From: an uncultured Clostridia bacterium
Lineage (GTDB): Bacteria; Bacillota; Clostridia; TANB77; CAG-508
DNA: 50,815 bases
NCBI GenBank assembly: GCA_944386165.1
Contig: CALXAA010000011.1
Coordinates: 1 to 50,815 of the forward strand
Direction of reading: 5' to 3'
Made by a program: the position numbers and the translations under genes. The notes under the pieces were generated by a model. The model saw only the letters and a list, made by a program, of their open reading frames with translations. It ran no database searches and was not told the DNA's origin. This document shows positions 26,856 through 35,424 of the stretch, piece by piece (the stretch's first letter is position 1; every line of letters begins with the position of its first letter).

Positions 26856-27545
26856 TTAAAATTTATATCCGCTTAATTCTTTTTCTATTTTTGCATAGTT
26901 TTCAAAGTTTTTTTCTAGCATGTCATTAAAACTTTTGCAATGTGTTTTGTATTTGATGTGGCAAAATTCGTGTGCAATTACATATTCAATTATTTCTTTT
27001 TTGAATTGCATTAGTTCTGGATTAATGATTATTTTATTTCCTCCAACACATTTTGCAAGTTCTTCATCTAATTTTTCTATTGAATATTCTTCTGGTGCTA
27101 TTCCAAGCATTAATCTTATTTTTTCCATTATGTTTTCTATTTGGGTATATGCTATTTGTTGATACATTTTTTCAATAGATATTTTTAGGATTTGTTCATT
27201 TCCTATTTTTTTATATTTTATTGGCAATGTTATTTTTATTTCATAATTTTCTTCTAAATTTAATTCTGGAGTATCTATGTTTTGGTATAAAACTTTTATG
27301 TCATAGTTCTTTCCAAATATTTTTACAGATTGTATATTTGGGTTGTTTTGTTTTTCATATTCATTTATTTTACTTAATATCCAGTTTTTCTTTTCTTCAA
27401 CTGCTGATTGAATTTTACTTGAACTAAAATACCATGGTGCATTAACTACTACTTCTCCGTTTTGTATTGTTATATACATTTCTTTGTTTACTGCTTTATT
27501 TACTGTATATGGTATAATATTGTTTTTCTTTCCAAATATACTCAT
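26856..27545 (-). CDS. YgjP-like (DUF45) metallopeptidase
   Basis: A 229-aa protein with the zincin motif HEFCHIKYKTHCKSF near residue 190, characteristic of the YgjP/DUF45 (SprT-like fold) family. The upstream segment VVNAPWYFSSSKIQSAVEEKKNWI also matches. Family members are predicted intracellular zinc peptidases, often genomic neighbours of restriction genes, but no substrate is known. There is no signal peptide. It appears monocistronic. The region upstream (27546-27746, 200 bp) is AT-rich and holds promoters only. Confidence 0.85.
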   Translation of the reverse strand: MSIFGKKNNIIPYTVNKAVNKEMYITIQNGEVVVNAPWYFSSSKIQSAVEEKKNWILSKINEYEKQNNPNIQSVKIFGKNYDIKVLYQNIDTPELNLEENYEIKITLPIKYKKIGNEQILKISIEKMYQQIAYTQIENIMEKIRLMLGIAPEEYSIEKLDEELAKCVGGNKIIINPELMQFKKEIIEYVIAHEFCHIKYKTHCKSFNDMLEKNFENYAKIEKELSGYKF

Positions 27546-27785
27546 CTTTTTTCCTCCTTATTATTTTGAACTCTTGTTCGCTTTTGATAAACCTATTTTA
27601 TATCTTATTTTATAAATTGTCAATAGTTTTTGCAGATTTTTTCGAACATTTTTTTGCTTATTTTTAATACCCTATTTTTACTGCTTTTTACACTAGCAAA
27701 TATCATATTTTTTGTATTAAAGCATATTTTTTATTATGCAACTTAAGTGGAAAATTTAATTTTATTAAAAAAGAAAGGGATTTAT

Positions 27786-28835
27786 ATGAAGAAATGTAAT
27801 TTCTATATTGTAAAATTAAAACATTTTATATTGCCTTTTATTTTAATTGCTTTTACAATGTGTCTTGTTGTTTTTTCTAATACTAATCTTGTAGCTGCTA
27901 AAAATGGACTTATTTTATGGGCAAATTCTATTGTTCCTTCTTTGTTTCCATTTTTTGTTGCAACAGAATTACTTTCTCATACGAATTTTATATATTATTT
28001 AGGTAGAATTTTGAATAGATTTATGAAACCTATTTTTAATGTTAGAGGAGAAGGTAGTTTTGCGTTAATTATGGGAATTATAAGTGGTTACCCTATGGGA
28101 GCTAAAATTGCTGCTAATTTTAGAAAAAATAATGTTTGTACAAAAGAAGAATGTGAACGATTATTAAGCTTTACTAATAATTCTGGTCCTTTGTTTATAA
28201 TTGGAAGTGTTGGAATTGTTATGTTTGGCAATTCAAGTATAGGTTTTTTACTATTAATTACTCATATACTTGCTTCACTTACTGTTGGATTTTTATTTAG
28301 ATTTTGGAAATATAGATCTAAAAAAGAAATGAATTTTAATAGTTATAGTTCTAAACCTACAAATGAAATTACTTTTTCTAATTTAGGTGGAATAATTGGT
28401 AGTAGTATTACAAATTCAATTAATACTATTCTTTTAATAGGTGGATTTGTTGTTCTATTTTCTGTTATTTTATCAATTTTGAAAACAAGTAACCTACTTA
28501 ATATAATTTGTACTTGTATTGAACCAATCTTTAAATTTTTAAATATTCCATCAGAATTTACTGCAGGTTTTATTTCTGGAATTATTGAATTAACCAATGG
28601 ATTAAATATTATATGTACCATACCAGAGAAAAAAATATCTATAAATATTATTATGGCATCTTTTTTATTAGGATTAGGTGGTATTTCTGTTCTACTTCAA
28701 GTATGGAGTACAATTTCTAAAACAGATTTATCTATAAAACCATATATTTTAGGAAAAATATTTCATGCATGTTTTTCTGCTTTTTATACATTTTTATTTT
28801 TAAAAAATTTAATATTTTTTAATTTTGACATATAA
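27786..28835 (+). CDS. ylbJ: Sporulation integral membrane protein YlbJ
   Basis: A 349-aa multi-pass membrane protein matching YlbJ: LILWANSIVPSLFPFFVATELL near the N-terminus, then LIMGIISGYPMGAKIAANF and FTNNSGPLFIIGSVG, the conserved nucleoside-transporter-like gate motifs, repeated later as FTAGFISGIIELTNGL. YlbJ is required for spore formation in Bacillus. The ATG at 27786 is chosen because AAAGGG lies six to eight bases upstream; an earlier GTG frame start has no ribosome site. It is a plus-strand single gene ending in a bidirectional terminator shared with dps. Confidence 0.87.
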   Translation: MKKCNFYIVKLKHFILPFILIAFTMCLVVFSNTNLVAAKNGLILWANSIVPSLFPFFVATELLSHTNFIYYLGRILNRFMKPIFNVRGEGSFALIMGIISGYPMGAKIAANFRKNNVCTKEECERLLSFTNNSGPLFIIGSVGIVMFGNSSIGFLLLITHILASLTVGFLFRFWKYRSKKEMNFNSYSSKPTNEITFSNLGGIIGSSITNSINTILLIGGFVVLFSVILSILKTSNLLNIICTCIEPIFKFLNIPSEFTAGFISGIIELTNGLNIICTIPEKKISINIIMASFLLGLGGISVLLQVWSTISKTDLSIKPYILGKIFHACFSAFYTFLFLKNLIFFNFDI

Positions 28836-28837
28836 AA

Positions 28838-28879
28838 AAATTGAGAAAGAAACTTTTTTAGTATTCTTTCTCAATTATA
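28838..28879. terminator. Bidirectional terminator between ylbJ and dps
   Basis: ATTGAGAAAGAA and TTCTTTCTCAAT form a perfect 12-bp stem with a T-rich loop; A-rich sequence on one side and T-rich on the other allow use from both strands. It separates convergent stops. Confidence 0.85.
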
Positions 28880-28882
28880 ATT

Positions 28883-29323
28883 TTAATTTTTTGTAACTTC
28901 ATTTAACATCCATAATTTTTTAGAATATTCTTTTAAATAATCATCTATTAAAGAAGATGTTTCATAATCAGATTCTTTTTCTGCACATTTTTTTATTTCT
29001 AAAGCTTTTTTATAAAGTATCATGTAATCTTGAGTAATGTTTTTTAGAAGTTCTTCACTTTTTATTTTTTCATTTTTAGCTTCAGCAATTTCAGAATTGC
29101 TAATAAAATCTTTCATTGTTCCAAGTGGTTCATGTCCCTTTGCTAAAATATGTTCTGCAATTTCATCAATTTGTTCTCTAATTTCATCATAGTATTCTTC
29201 TAACTTACTATGAATTGTAAAGAAATTGCTTCCTTGAACATTCCAATGATAGTTTTGTAATTTTACAGACATTATTTCAAGTTCGCTCAAAAACTTATTT
29301 AAATTAATAATATTTTCTTCCAT
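28883..29323 (-). CDS. dps: Dps-family ferritin-like DNA-protection protein
   Basis: A 146-aa four-helix-bundle protein with the Dps ferroxidase signature: NYHWNVQGSNFFTIHSKLEEYYDE followed by QIDEIAEHIL. Dps dodecamers oxidise and store iron, protecting DNA from peroxide. No DNA-binding Lys-rich tail is evident. It is 55 bp downstream of fmt; whether it belongs to that operon or has its own promoter is unclear. Confidence 0.9.
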   Translation of the reverse strand: MEENIINLNKFLSELEIMSVKLQNYHWNVQGSNFFTIHSKLEEYYDEIREQIDEIAEHILAKGHEPLGTMKDFISNSEIAEAKNEKIKSEELLKNITQDYMILYKKALEIKKCAEKESDYETSSLIDDYLKEYSKKLWMLNEVTKN

Positions 29324-29378
29324 AATATATCACATTCCTTTCCAAAATTATTAATATTATGAACAGAAAATATATCTA

Positions 29379-30323
29379 CTATTCAAATTTATTTCCTTCT
29401 TCTAAATTATTTCCTCTTAAGAAATCACAAATTGGCATTTTTTTTGCATTTTCTGCTTGAATTTCGTCTACTTTTATTATGCCTTCATTTGCCTTTATAT
29501 ATAAGCCTTCTTTACTATTAGATTTTACAATTGTTCCATTTTCTATGTTCTCAAACTTACTTTCAAATGGTAAAACACTTACTTTCCAAAACTTATATTT
29601 TTTATTATCAAAAAATGTATATGCTCCTATTATAGGATTTAATCCTCTAACTAAATTTTTTATTTCCTTAGCTGTTTTTTCATTCCAATTTATTTTTGCC
29701 ATTTCTTTATTAAGCATTGGAGCTAAAGTAAAATCTTCTCCTTGAGGTATTCTTGGTGCTATTCCATCTTTAATTTGTTCTATAGTTTCTACTAAAAGTT
29801 TTGCTCCAATTTTTGAAAGTCTATCCCAAAGTTCACCTGTTGTTTCATCTTCTCCTATTTGAACTTCTTCTTTTAAAATCATATCACCTGTGTCCATACC
29901 AACATCCATATACATTGTTGTAATTCCTGTTGTTTTGTCTCCATTTAAAACTGCCCATTGAATTGGAGCAGCTCCTCTATATTTAGGTAAAAGTGATCCA
30001 TGAACATTTATGCAACCATATTTAGGTATATCTAAAATTTCTTTTGGTAGTATTTTTCCATATGCTACTACACATATAATATCTGGTTCTAAATTTTTAA
30101 TTTCTTGTATAAATTCTTGATTGTTTTTAACTTTTTCAGGTTGATAAATTTTTAAGTTTTTTTCTAATGCAAATTCTTTTACAGGTGTGGGAATTAGTTT
30201 CATTCCTCTTCCTTTTGGTTTATCTATATTTGTAACTACACCTAAAATATCATATCCTTTATTATATAAAGCTTCTAAAGAATCTCTAGCAAAATCTGGT
30301 GTACCCATAAAAACTATTTTCAT
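29379..30323 (-). CDS. fmt: Methionyl-tRNA formyltransferase
   Basis: Formylates initiator Met-tRNA with 10-formyl-tetrahydrofolate. It opens MKIVFMGTPDFA, has INVHGSLLPKYRGAAPIQWAVLNGD with the catalytic Asn-His region, and GITTMYMDVGMDTGDM. The C-terminal OB-like tRNA-binding domain covers ~205-314. Normal length of 314 aa. It lies 14 bp downstream of rsmA in the PBP1A-cysS-argS-rsmA-fmt run. Confidence 0.96.
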   Translation of the reverse strand: MKIVFMGTPDFARDSLEALYNKGYDILGVVTNIDKPKGRGMKLIPTPVKEFALEKNLKIYQPEKVKNNQEFIQEIKNLEPDIICVVAYGKILPKEILDIPKYGCINVHGSLLPKYRGAAPIQWAVLNGDKTTGITTMYMDVGMDTGDMILKEEVQIGEDETTGELWDRLSKIGAKLLVETIEQIKDGIAPRIPQGEDFTLAPMLNKEMAKINWNEKTAKEIKNLVRGLNPIIGAYTFFDNKKYKFWKVSVLPFESKFENIENGTIVKSNSKEGLYIKANEGIIKVDEIQAENAKKMPICDFLRGNNLEEGNKFE

Positions 30324-30337
30324 TTATAAATCACTTC

Positions 30338-31195
30338 CTATTTTTCAATTTCTCTTGCAATATTAGCATAATCTTCTAACTTTAAATTTTCAGCTCTCAC
30401 ATTTTCTTCTAAATTAAGTTTTTTTAGAATTTCTAATCCTTCTTGTTTATTTGTAAAAACTTGAGCATTTGTTAATGAATTTAATAGAGTTTTTCTTCTC
30501 TGCATAAATGCACTTTTTATAATCATAAACATTACTTTAGGATTATCAAGTTCAACAGCTGGTTTTTTTCTTAATTTCATTTTTATTACTTCAGATGTTA
30601 CCTCTGGTTCAGGAATAAATGAACTGTTTGGAACTTCCATAACTTTTTCTGATTCACAATAATAAAATATTGTATGTGTTATTGCTCCAGTATTTTTTCC
30701 TCCAGGTGTTTCTATTAATCTTTCAGCAACTTCTTTTTGTATCATTACAACTATACTATCTATATCTAATTTGTCTTCTAGTAATTTCATTATAATTGGT
30801 GTTGTAATATAATATGGTAAATTTGCAACAATTTTGGCTTTTTTTATATTATTATTTAAATTTTCTTTAATAATTTTGTTTAAATCAACTTTTAATACAT
30901 CATCATTAATAATTTCAAAGTTTGAGTAATTTCCAAATCTGTCATTTAATATTTTTATCATTTTCTTATCTAATTCAATACAGATTACTTTTCCTGCATT
31001 TTCTAACAACCTTTTTGTTAATGTTCCAAGTCCAGGTCCAATCTCAATTATAAGGTCTTCTTTTGAAACATCACTACTTTTTATAATATTTTCTACAACT
31101 TCATTATTTATTAAAAAATTTTGCCCTAAATCTTTATTTGCCTTTATTCCATATTTTTTCATAATAGTTTTTGTTTCATCAAATAAATCTCTCAT
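30338..31195 (-). CDS. rsmA: 16S rRNA (A1518/A1519) dimethyltransferase
   Basis: A KsgA/RsmA-type methyltransferase, 285 aa. It has KDLGQNFLIN at the N-terminus, SAM loop IEIGPGLGTLT, acidic CIELDKKM, and the catalytic NLPYYITTPIIMKLL. Its stop abuts fmt and its start abuts the 352-aa gene without a gap, indicating translational coupling. It modifies two adenines at the 3' end of 16S rRNA late in 30S assembly. Confidence 0.95.
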   Translation of the reverse strand: MRDLFDETKTIMKKYGIKANKDLGQNFLINNEVVENIIKSSDVSKEDLIIEIGPGLGTLTKRLLENAGKVICIELDKKMIKILNDRFGNYSNFEIINDDVLKVDLNKIIKENLNNNIKKAKIVANLPYYITTPIIMKLLEDKLDIDSIVVMIQKEVAERLIETPGGKNTGAITHTIFYYCESEKVMEVPNSSFIPEPEVTSEVIKMKLRKKPAVELDNPKVMFMIIKSAFMQRRKTLLNSLTNAQVFTNKQEGLEILKKLNLEENVRAENLKLEDYANIAREIEK

Positions 31196-32254
31196 TTATG
31201 CCTCCACATTTGAAACTACACATGTTCCGTTTTCATACTTTAAAGTAATATTTTGTACTAGTGTTATATAATTATTCATATTTTGTTTTCTAACCTCATA
31301 GGTTGTTTCTACTCCCTTTATGCTTTTTACAGTAATTTCTTCTATCATGTAATCTGATTGACTACCAGTTATATCTTTCATATATAATGTTCCATTATAG
31401 TCTATAAATTCACTAAATTCTTTTTTAAGAACATCTTCTGTCATATATTTAGTCATTGCATCTTTAAAATCTGAATATTTAATTCCTGTGAATTTATAAT
31501 CAGAATATTCCTCTGGTAATATTTCATTAGTATTTTCTACTGTTTGATTTAAATTTAAACTATTAAGTAAATATTGTGTACCACCTGTTTTTATATCATA
31601 TAAATTAGTATAATTATAAATTACAGTAGATGCTGTATCTTCTGGAATTCTATTAGCAATTTTAATTGTCATGGCCGTTCTCATAGCTTCATTATAATAT
31701 TGTGTATACAAATTTTCTTGTCCTACAATTTCAATTGCATACATATACCCATCTAGCATAACTGCCAATATTTTAGCTTTTACACCCTTATTTTCAGCCT
31801 CAAATTCTCTCCACTGAACATCATCAATTAATTGGGTTTTTGTATATTCAATAGTTGAATATATTGAATGTTCTAATAGTTGAGTTCTCATTTCTTCATT
31901 TGTCATATCACTTTTTTCTACATATACATTTATTCTAATATCATCTGTAGTTCCATCTTCGTTTTGTATTGAAGGGCCTTGAATATAGAAAATTATTGAT
32001 CCATTTTGTTTTTCTACAATTTGCCATTTATCAGATAAATTAACTAAATCTAGAATTACTACATTATTAGAATATATTTTAGATTGTACTTGTTCTGCAC
32101 TTGGCTCTGTGTTTGATATTTCTTCATCTTGTTTTTCTCCTGTTTTCGCATTTCCAGAAAAACGTCCTACTACAAATACAATTATTCCAACTATTATTAT
32201 AAAAATTAATACTGTTACAAAATTTAGTTCAAATGTTTTCTTAGGTTTGGCCAT
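31196..32254 (-). CDS. Membrane-anchored extracytoplasmic protein, unknown function
   Basis: A 352-aa protein with one N-terminal membrane helix (~12-31) and the rest presumably outside the membrane. The region NVVILDLVNLSDKWQIVEKQNGSIIFYIQGP and the following mixed beta strands resemble PsbP/PsbP-like lipid-facing folds only loosely, so no family is assigned. The Asp/Glu/Thr-rich linker after the membrane helix is typical of an exported protein. It sits between argS and rsmA, 18 bp from argS and touching rsmA, so it is in the same operon. Confidence 0.6.
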   Translation of the reverse strand: MAKPKKTFELNFVTVLIFIIIVGIIVFVVGRFSGNAKTGEKQDEEISNTEPSAEQVQSKIYSNNVVILDLVNLSDKWQIVEKQNGSIIFYIQGPSIQNEDGTTDDIRINVYVEKSDMTNEEMRTQLLEHSIYSTIEYTKTQLIDDVQWREFEAENKGVKAKILAVMLDGYMYAIEIVGQENLYTQYYNEAMRTAMTIKIANRIPEDTASTVIYNYTNLYDIKTGGTQYLLNSLNLNQTVENTNEILPEEYSDYKFTGIKYSDFKDAMTKYMTEDVLKKEFSEFIDYNGTLYMKDITGSQSDYMIEEITVKSIKGVETTYEVRKQNMNNYITLVQNITLKYENGTCVVSNVEA

Positions 32255-32272
32255 TTTAAATCCTTTCTTAAC

Positions 32273-33979
32273 TTACATTTTATCTGGCATTTCAATTCCA
32301 AGTAACCCAGCACCTATTTTTAAAATGTTTCCAGTAGCATATGTTAAAAATACTCTTGTATTTTGGATTTTTTTATCATCTGTTATAATTTTATTTTCAT
32401 TGTAAAAATTGCTATATGCTTTTGCTAAATCAATTAAATATCTAGATAAAATTGATGGTTCATTTTTTTCTGTTACTTGAATTAGAATGTTTTCAAAATT
32501 GTAAATTAATTTTAATATTTTACTTGAAGATTCTTCTAATAAATATTTTGCATCAATATTTTCAAAAGATGGTATTCCACCAGCTTTTTCAATTATACTT
32601 TTTGTTCTAACATAAGTATATTGTAAATATGGACCTGTTTCTCCTTGAAAATTAAGTACTCTATCCCAATTAAATATTTCATCCTTAATTCTGCTATTTG
32701 CTAAATCATTAAATATAACAGCTCCAACTCCAACTTTTTTTGCAATTTCATCTTTATTTTCTAGTCCTGGATTTTTCTCATTAATAATTTCTTTTGCTCT
32801 TTCAATTGCTTCTTTAAGTAAATCTTCAAGTTTTACTACATTACCATCTCTTGTTGACATTTTACCTGTTTCTAATAATACCATACCATATGATACATGT
32901 TCTAATCCATCTGTATATTTTTTATCTAATCCTAGTAGTTTTGCTACTTGGAATATTTGCTTAAAGTGTAAAATTTGCTCATAAGATGTTACATATAATG
33001 CTTTATCAAAATCATATGTACGAGCTCTATAAAGTATTGCAGCTAAATCTCTTGTTGCATAAGTTGAAGAACCATTTGATTTTTGGATTAAACATGGTGG
33101 CATTCCATATTCTTCTAAATCTACAATCATTGCTCCTTGTGATTCAATTAATTTTCCTGATTTTTTTAGTAAATCAATTACTTCACCAATTTTATCTGTA
33201 TAAAATGATTCTCCATTCCATGAATCAAATTTTGTTCCAAGTATATCATAAACTTTTTGAAACTCTTTTAAGCTTAAATCTTTAAATTTTGACCAAAGTT
33301 CTACACATTCTTTGTCTCCATCTTCTAATTTTTTGAAATTATTTCTACATGCTTCTAAAACACTTTCATCTTCTTTACATTCATTTGATATTCTAACATA
33401 TATTTCTGTTAATTTTTCAATTGGATTTTCTTCCAAATTGTACTCTGAACCCCATTTTTTATATCCTTCAATTAATTTTCCAAATTGTGTTCCATAATCT
33501 CCTAAATGGTTAATTCCTATAACATTATATCCCAAGTATTTATAAATATTATATAATGCTGCTCCAATAACTGTTGTACGAAGATGACCAATATGAAATG
33601 TTTTAGCTATATTAGGAGAAGAATAATCTATTACAATATTCTTTCCTTCTCCTATATTTGATTTTCCATATTCTTTGTTTTTTGTTACTTCATTTAATAT
33701 TTCTAAAGCAAGAGTTTCTTTATTTACAAAGAAATTTAAATATCCTCCTACAACTTCTAGCTTTTCTATAACATTTTCAGAAATTTGAATATTTGATTTT
33801 ATTTCATCTGCTATAACATTTGGAGATTTTTTTAAAGTTTTTGCTAATTTAAAACATGGAAAAGCATAATCACCATTTTCTGGCTCTTTTGGAACTTCTA
33901 TATATCCTTCTATTTCATTACTTTCTATATTTGTTATTTTGGAAATTTCATCTGCTATTATTTTTTTAAAATTTATCAT
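32273..33979 (-). CDS. argS: Arginyl-tRNA synthetase
   Basis: A class I synthetase of 568 aa. An N-terminal tRNA-binding domain precedes the catalytic core with SSPNIAKTFHIGHLRTT (HIGH motif) and GKMSTRDGNVV in place of KMSKS, as in many ArgRS. The C-terminal DALR anticodon-binding domain carries LAKAYSNFYNENKI. It charges all tRNA-Arg isoacceptors, so the rarity of CGG codons in this window reflects tRNA supply rather than this enzyme. It follows cysS with a 27-bp gap. No T-box leader is visible. Confidence 0.96.
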   Translation of the reverse strand: MINFKKIIADEISKITNIESNEIEGYIEVPKEPENGDYAFPCFKLAKTLKKSPNVIADEIKSNIQISENVIEKLEVVGGYLNFFVNKETLALEILNEVTKNKEYGKSNIGEGKNIVIDYSSPNIAKTFHIGHLRTTVIGAALYNIYKYLGYNVIGINHLGDYGTQFGKLIEGYKKWGSEYNLEENPIEKLTEIYVRISNECKEDESVLEACRNNFKKLEDGDKECVELWSKFKDLSLKEFQKVYDILGTKFDSWNGESFYTDKIGEVIDLLKKSGKLIESQGAMIVDLEEYGMPPCLIQKSNGSSTYATRDLAAILYRARTYDFDKALYVTSYEQILHFKQIFQVAKLLGLDKKYTDGLEHVSYGMVLLETGKMSTRDGNVVKLEDLLKEAIERAKEIINEKNPGLENKDEIAKKVGVGAVIFNDLANSRIKDEIFNWDRVLNFQGETGPYLQYTYVRTKSIIEKAGGIPSFENIDAKYLLEESSSKILKLIYNFENILIQVTEKNEPSILSRYLIDLAKAYSNFYNENKIITDDKKIQNTRVFLTYATGNILKIGAGLLGIEMPDKM

Positions 33980-34006
33980 GAATTTCTTCCTTTCGTATGT
34001 TTATGT

Positions 34007-35389
34007 TTATTTTTTTACAATTTCAGTTCCTTCTTTAGTGTCTTTTACTATATATCCTTTTTCAAAAATCATATCTCTTAGTTTATCTGATTCACTCCAA
34101 TTTTTATTGTTTCTTGCTTCTTTACGTTTTTCTGCTAAATCTAAAATTTCTTGTGGTATTTCTTCTTTTAATTCAGTTTCATCTATTTTTATTCCTAAAA
34201 CTGTATCAAATTTCTTTAATAAATCTGCTATCTTTTTTGACTTTGTTTTATATCTAACAGCTTCCCACACAACACTTAGTGCAAGAGGCATATTCATATC
34301 ATCATTTATAGCTTTATGGAATCTATCTTCTAAATCATTAATAATTTCATCAGATACTTCTTCAGTACCATTTAAATGTTTTTCATATCCTTCTTTTAAA
34401 CGAGAAAGAGATGCTGATGCAGATTCAATTCCATCCCAAGTAAAGTTTAATTTTCCTCTATAGTGGCATGAAAAATTAAACAATCTATATGCAAGAGGTG
34501 AATATCCTTTTTTCATTATGTCATCTACTAAATAAACATTTCCTAAGCTTTTTGACATTTTACCACCATCAACAAGTAAATATTCTCCATGTATCCAGTA
34601 GTGTGCCGGAATTTTACCACATGCTCCTTTATTTTGAGCAATTTCATTTTCATGATGTGTTGGTACTAAATCTATTCCACCTGTATGTATATCAAATTCT
34701 TCTCCAAGATATTTTGTGCTCATTGCTGAACATTCTATATGCCATCCAGGATAACTTGGGCCCCATGGACTATCCCATTTCATTAAATGATTTTCTGGAG
34801 CTTTTATCCAAAGTGCAAAGTCATATGGATTTCTTTTTTCTGGATCTACTTCAACTCTTGCCCCTGCTTTTTGATTGTTTAAATCAATTCCTGAAAGTAT
34901 ACCATATTTATCTAGTTTTGATACATCAAAATAGATAGCTGTTGAAGTTTCATATGCATATCCATTTTCCATTATTTTTTTGACCATTTCTAACATTTCT
35001 TTTATATGGTCAGTTGCTCTACATATAACTTCAGGAGTTTCAATATTTAGTCTTTCTAAATCTCTAAGAAATAAATTTGTATAATAATTTGCAATTTCTA
35101 ATGGACTTTTATGTTCTTCTCGTGCTGATTTAATCATTTTGTCTTCTCCCTCATCTCCATCAGAAACTAAATGTCCTACGTCTGTAATATTCATTACATG
35201 TTTTAAATGATATCCATTGTATTTTAAAATTCTTCTTAATGTATCATTTAATAAATATGTTCTCATGTTTCCAATTGTGGCATCTTTATAAACTGTTGGG
35301 CCACAAGAATAAATTGTGGCCTCTTTTTCTTTTATAGATTTAAATAATTCTTTTTGTTTTGTTAATGTATTATAGAAATATATATCCAT
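34007..35389 (-). CDS. cysS: Cysteinyl-tRNA synthetase
   Basis: A class I synthetase, 460 aa. It has YSCGPTVYKDATIGNMRTYL with the zinc Cys and HIGH-like motif, further zinc ligands in WHIECSAMS and HHENEIAQ, and KMSKSLGNV. The C-terminal DALR/helical domain ends in VKDTKEGTEIVKK. It sits between the PBP1A gene (35 bp upstream) and argS. No T-box leader is visible, so it is probably expressed from the upstream promoter. Confidence 0.96.
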   Translation of the reverse strand: MDIYFYNTLTKQKELFKSIKEKEATIYSCGPTVYKDATIGNMRTYLLNDTLRRILKYNGYHLKHVMNITDVGHLVSDGDEGEDKMIKSAREEHKSPLEIANYYTNLFLRDLERLNIETPEVICRATDHIKEMLEMVKKIMENGYAYETSTAIYFDVSKLDKYGILSGIDLNNQKAGARVEVDPEKRNPYDFALWIKAPENHLMKWDSPWGPSYPGWHIECSAMSTKYLGEEFDIHTGGIDLVPTHHENEIAQNKGACGKIPAHYWIHGEYLLVDGGKMSKSLGNVYLVDDIMKKGYSPLAYRLFNFSCHYRGKLNFTWDGIESASASLSRLKEGYEKHLNGTEEVSDEIINDLEDRFHKAINDDMNMPLALSVVWEAVRYKTKSKKIADLLKKFDTVLGIKIDETELKEEIPQEILDLAEKRKEARNNKNWSESDKLRDMIFEKGYIVKDTKEGTEIVKK

Positions 35390-35424
35390 AACCCCTCCAT
35401 CTAAGCAATGCTTACTAATTTATT

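Noticed and set aside
35390..35424. T-box leader for cysS-argS
   Set aside because: The gap is 35 bp and holds no T-box or specifier hairpin; the genes appear to be read from the PBP1A promoter.
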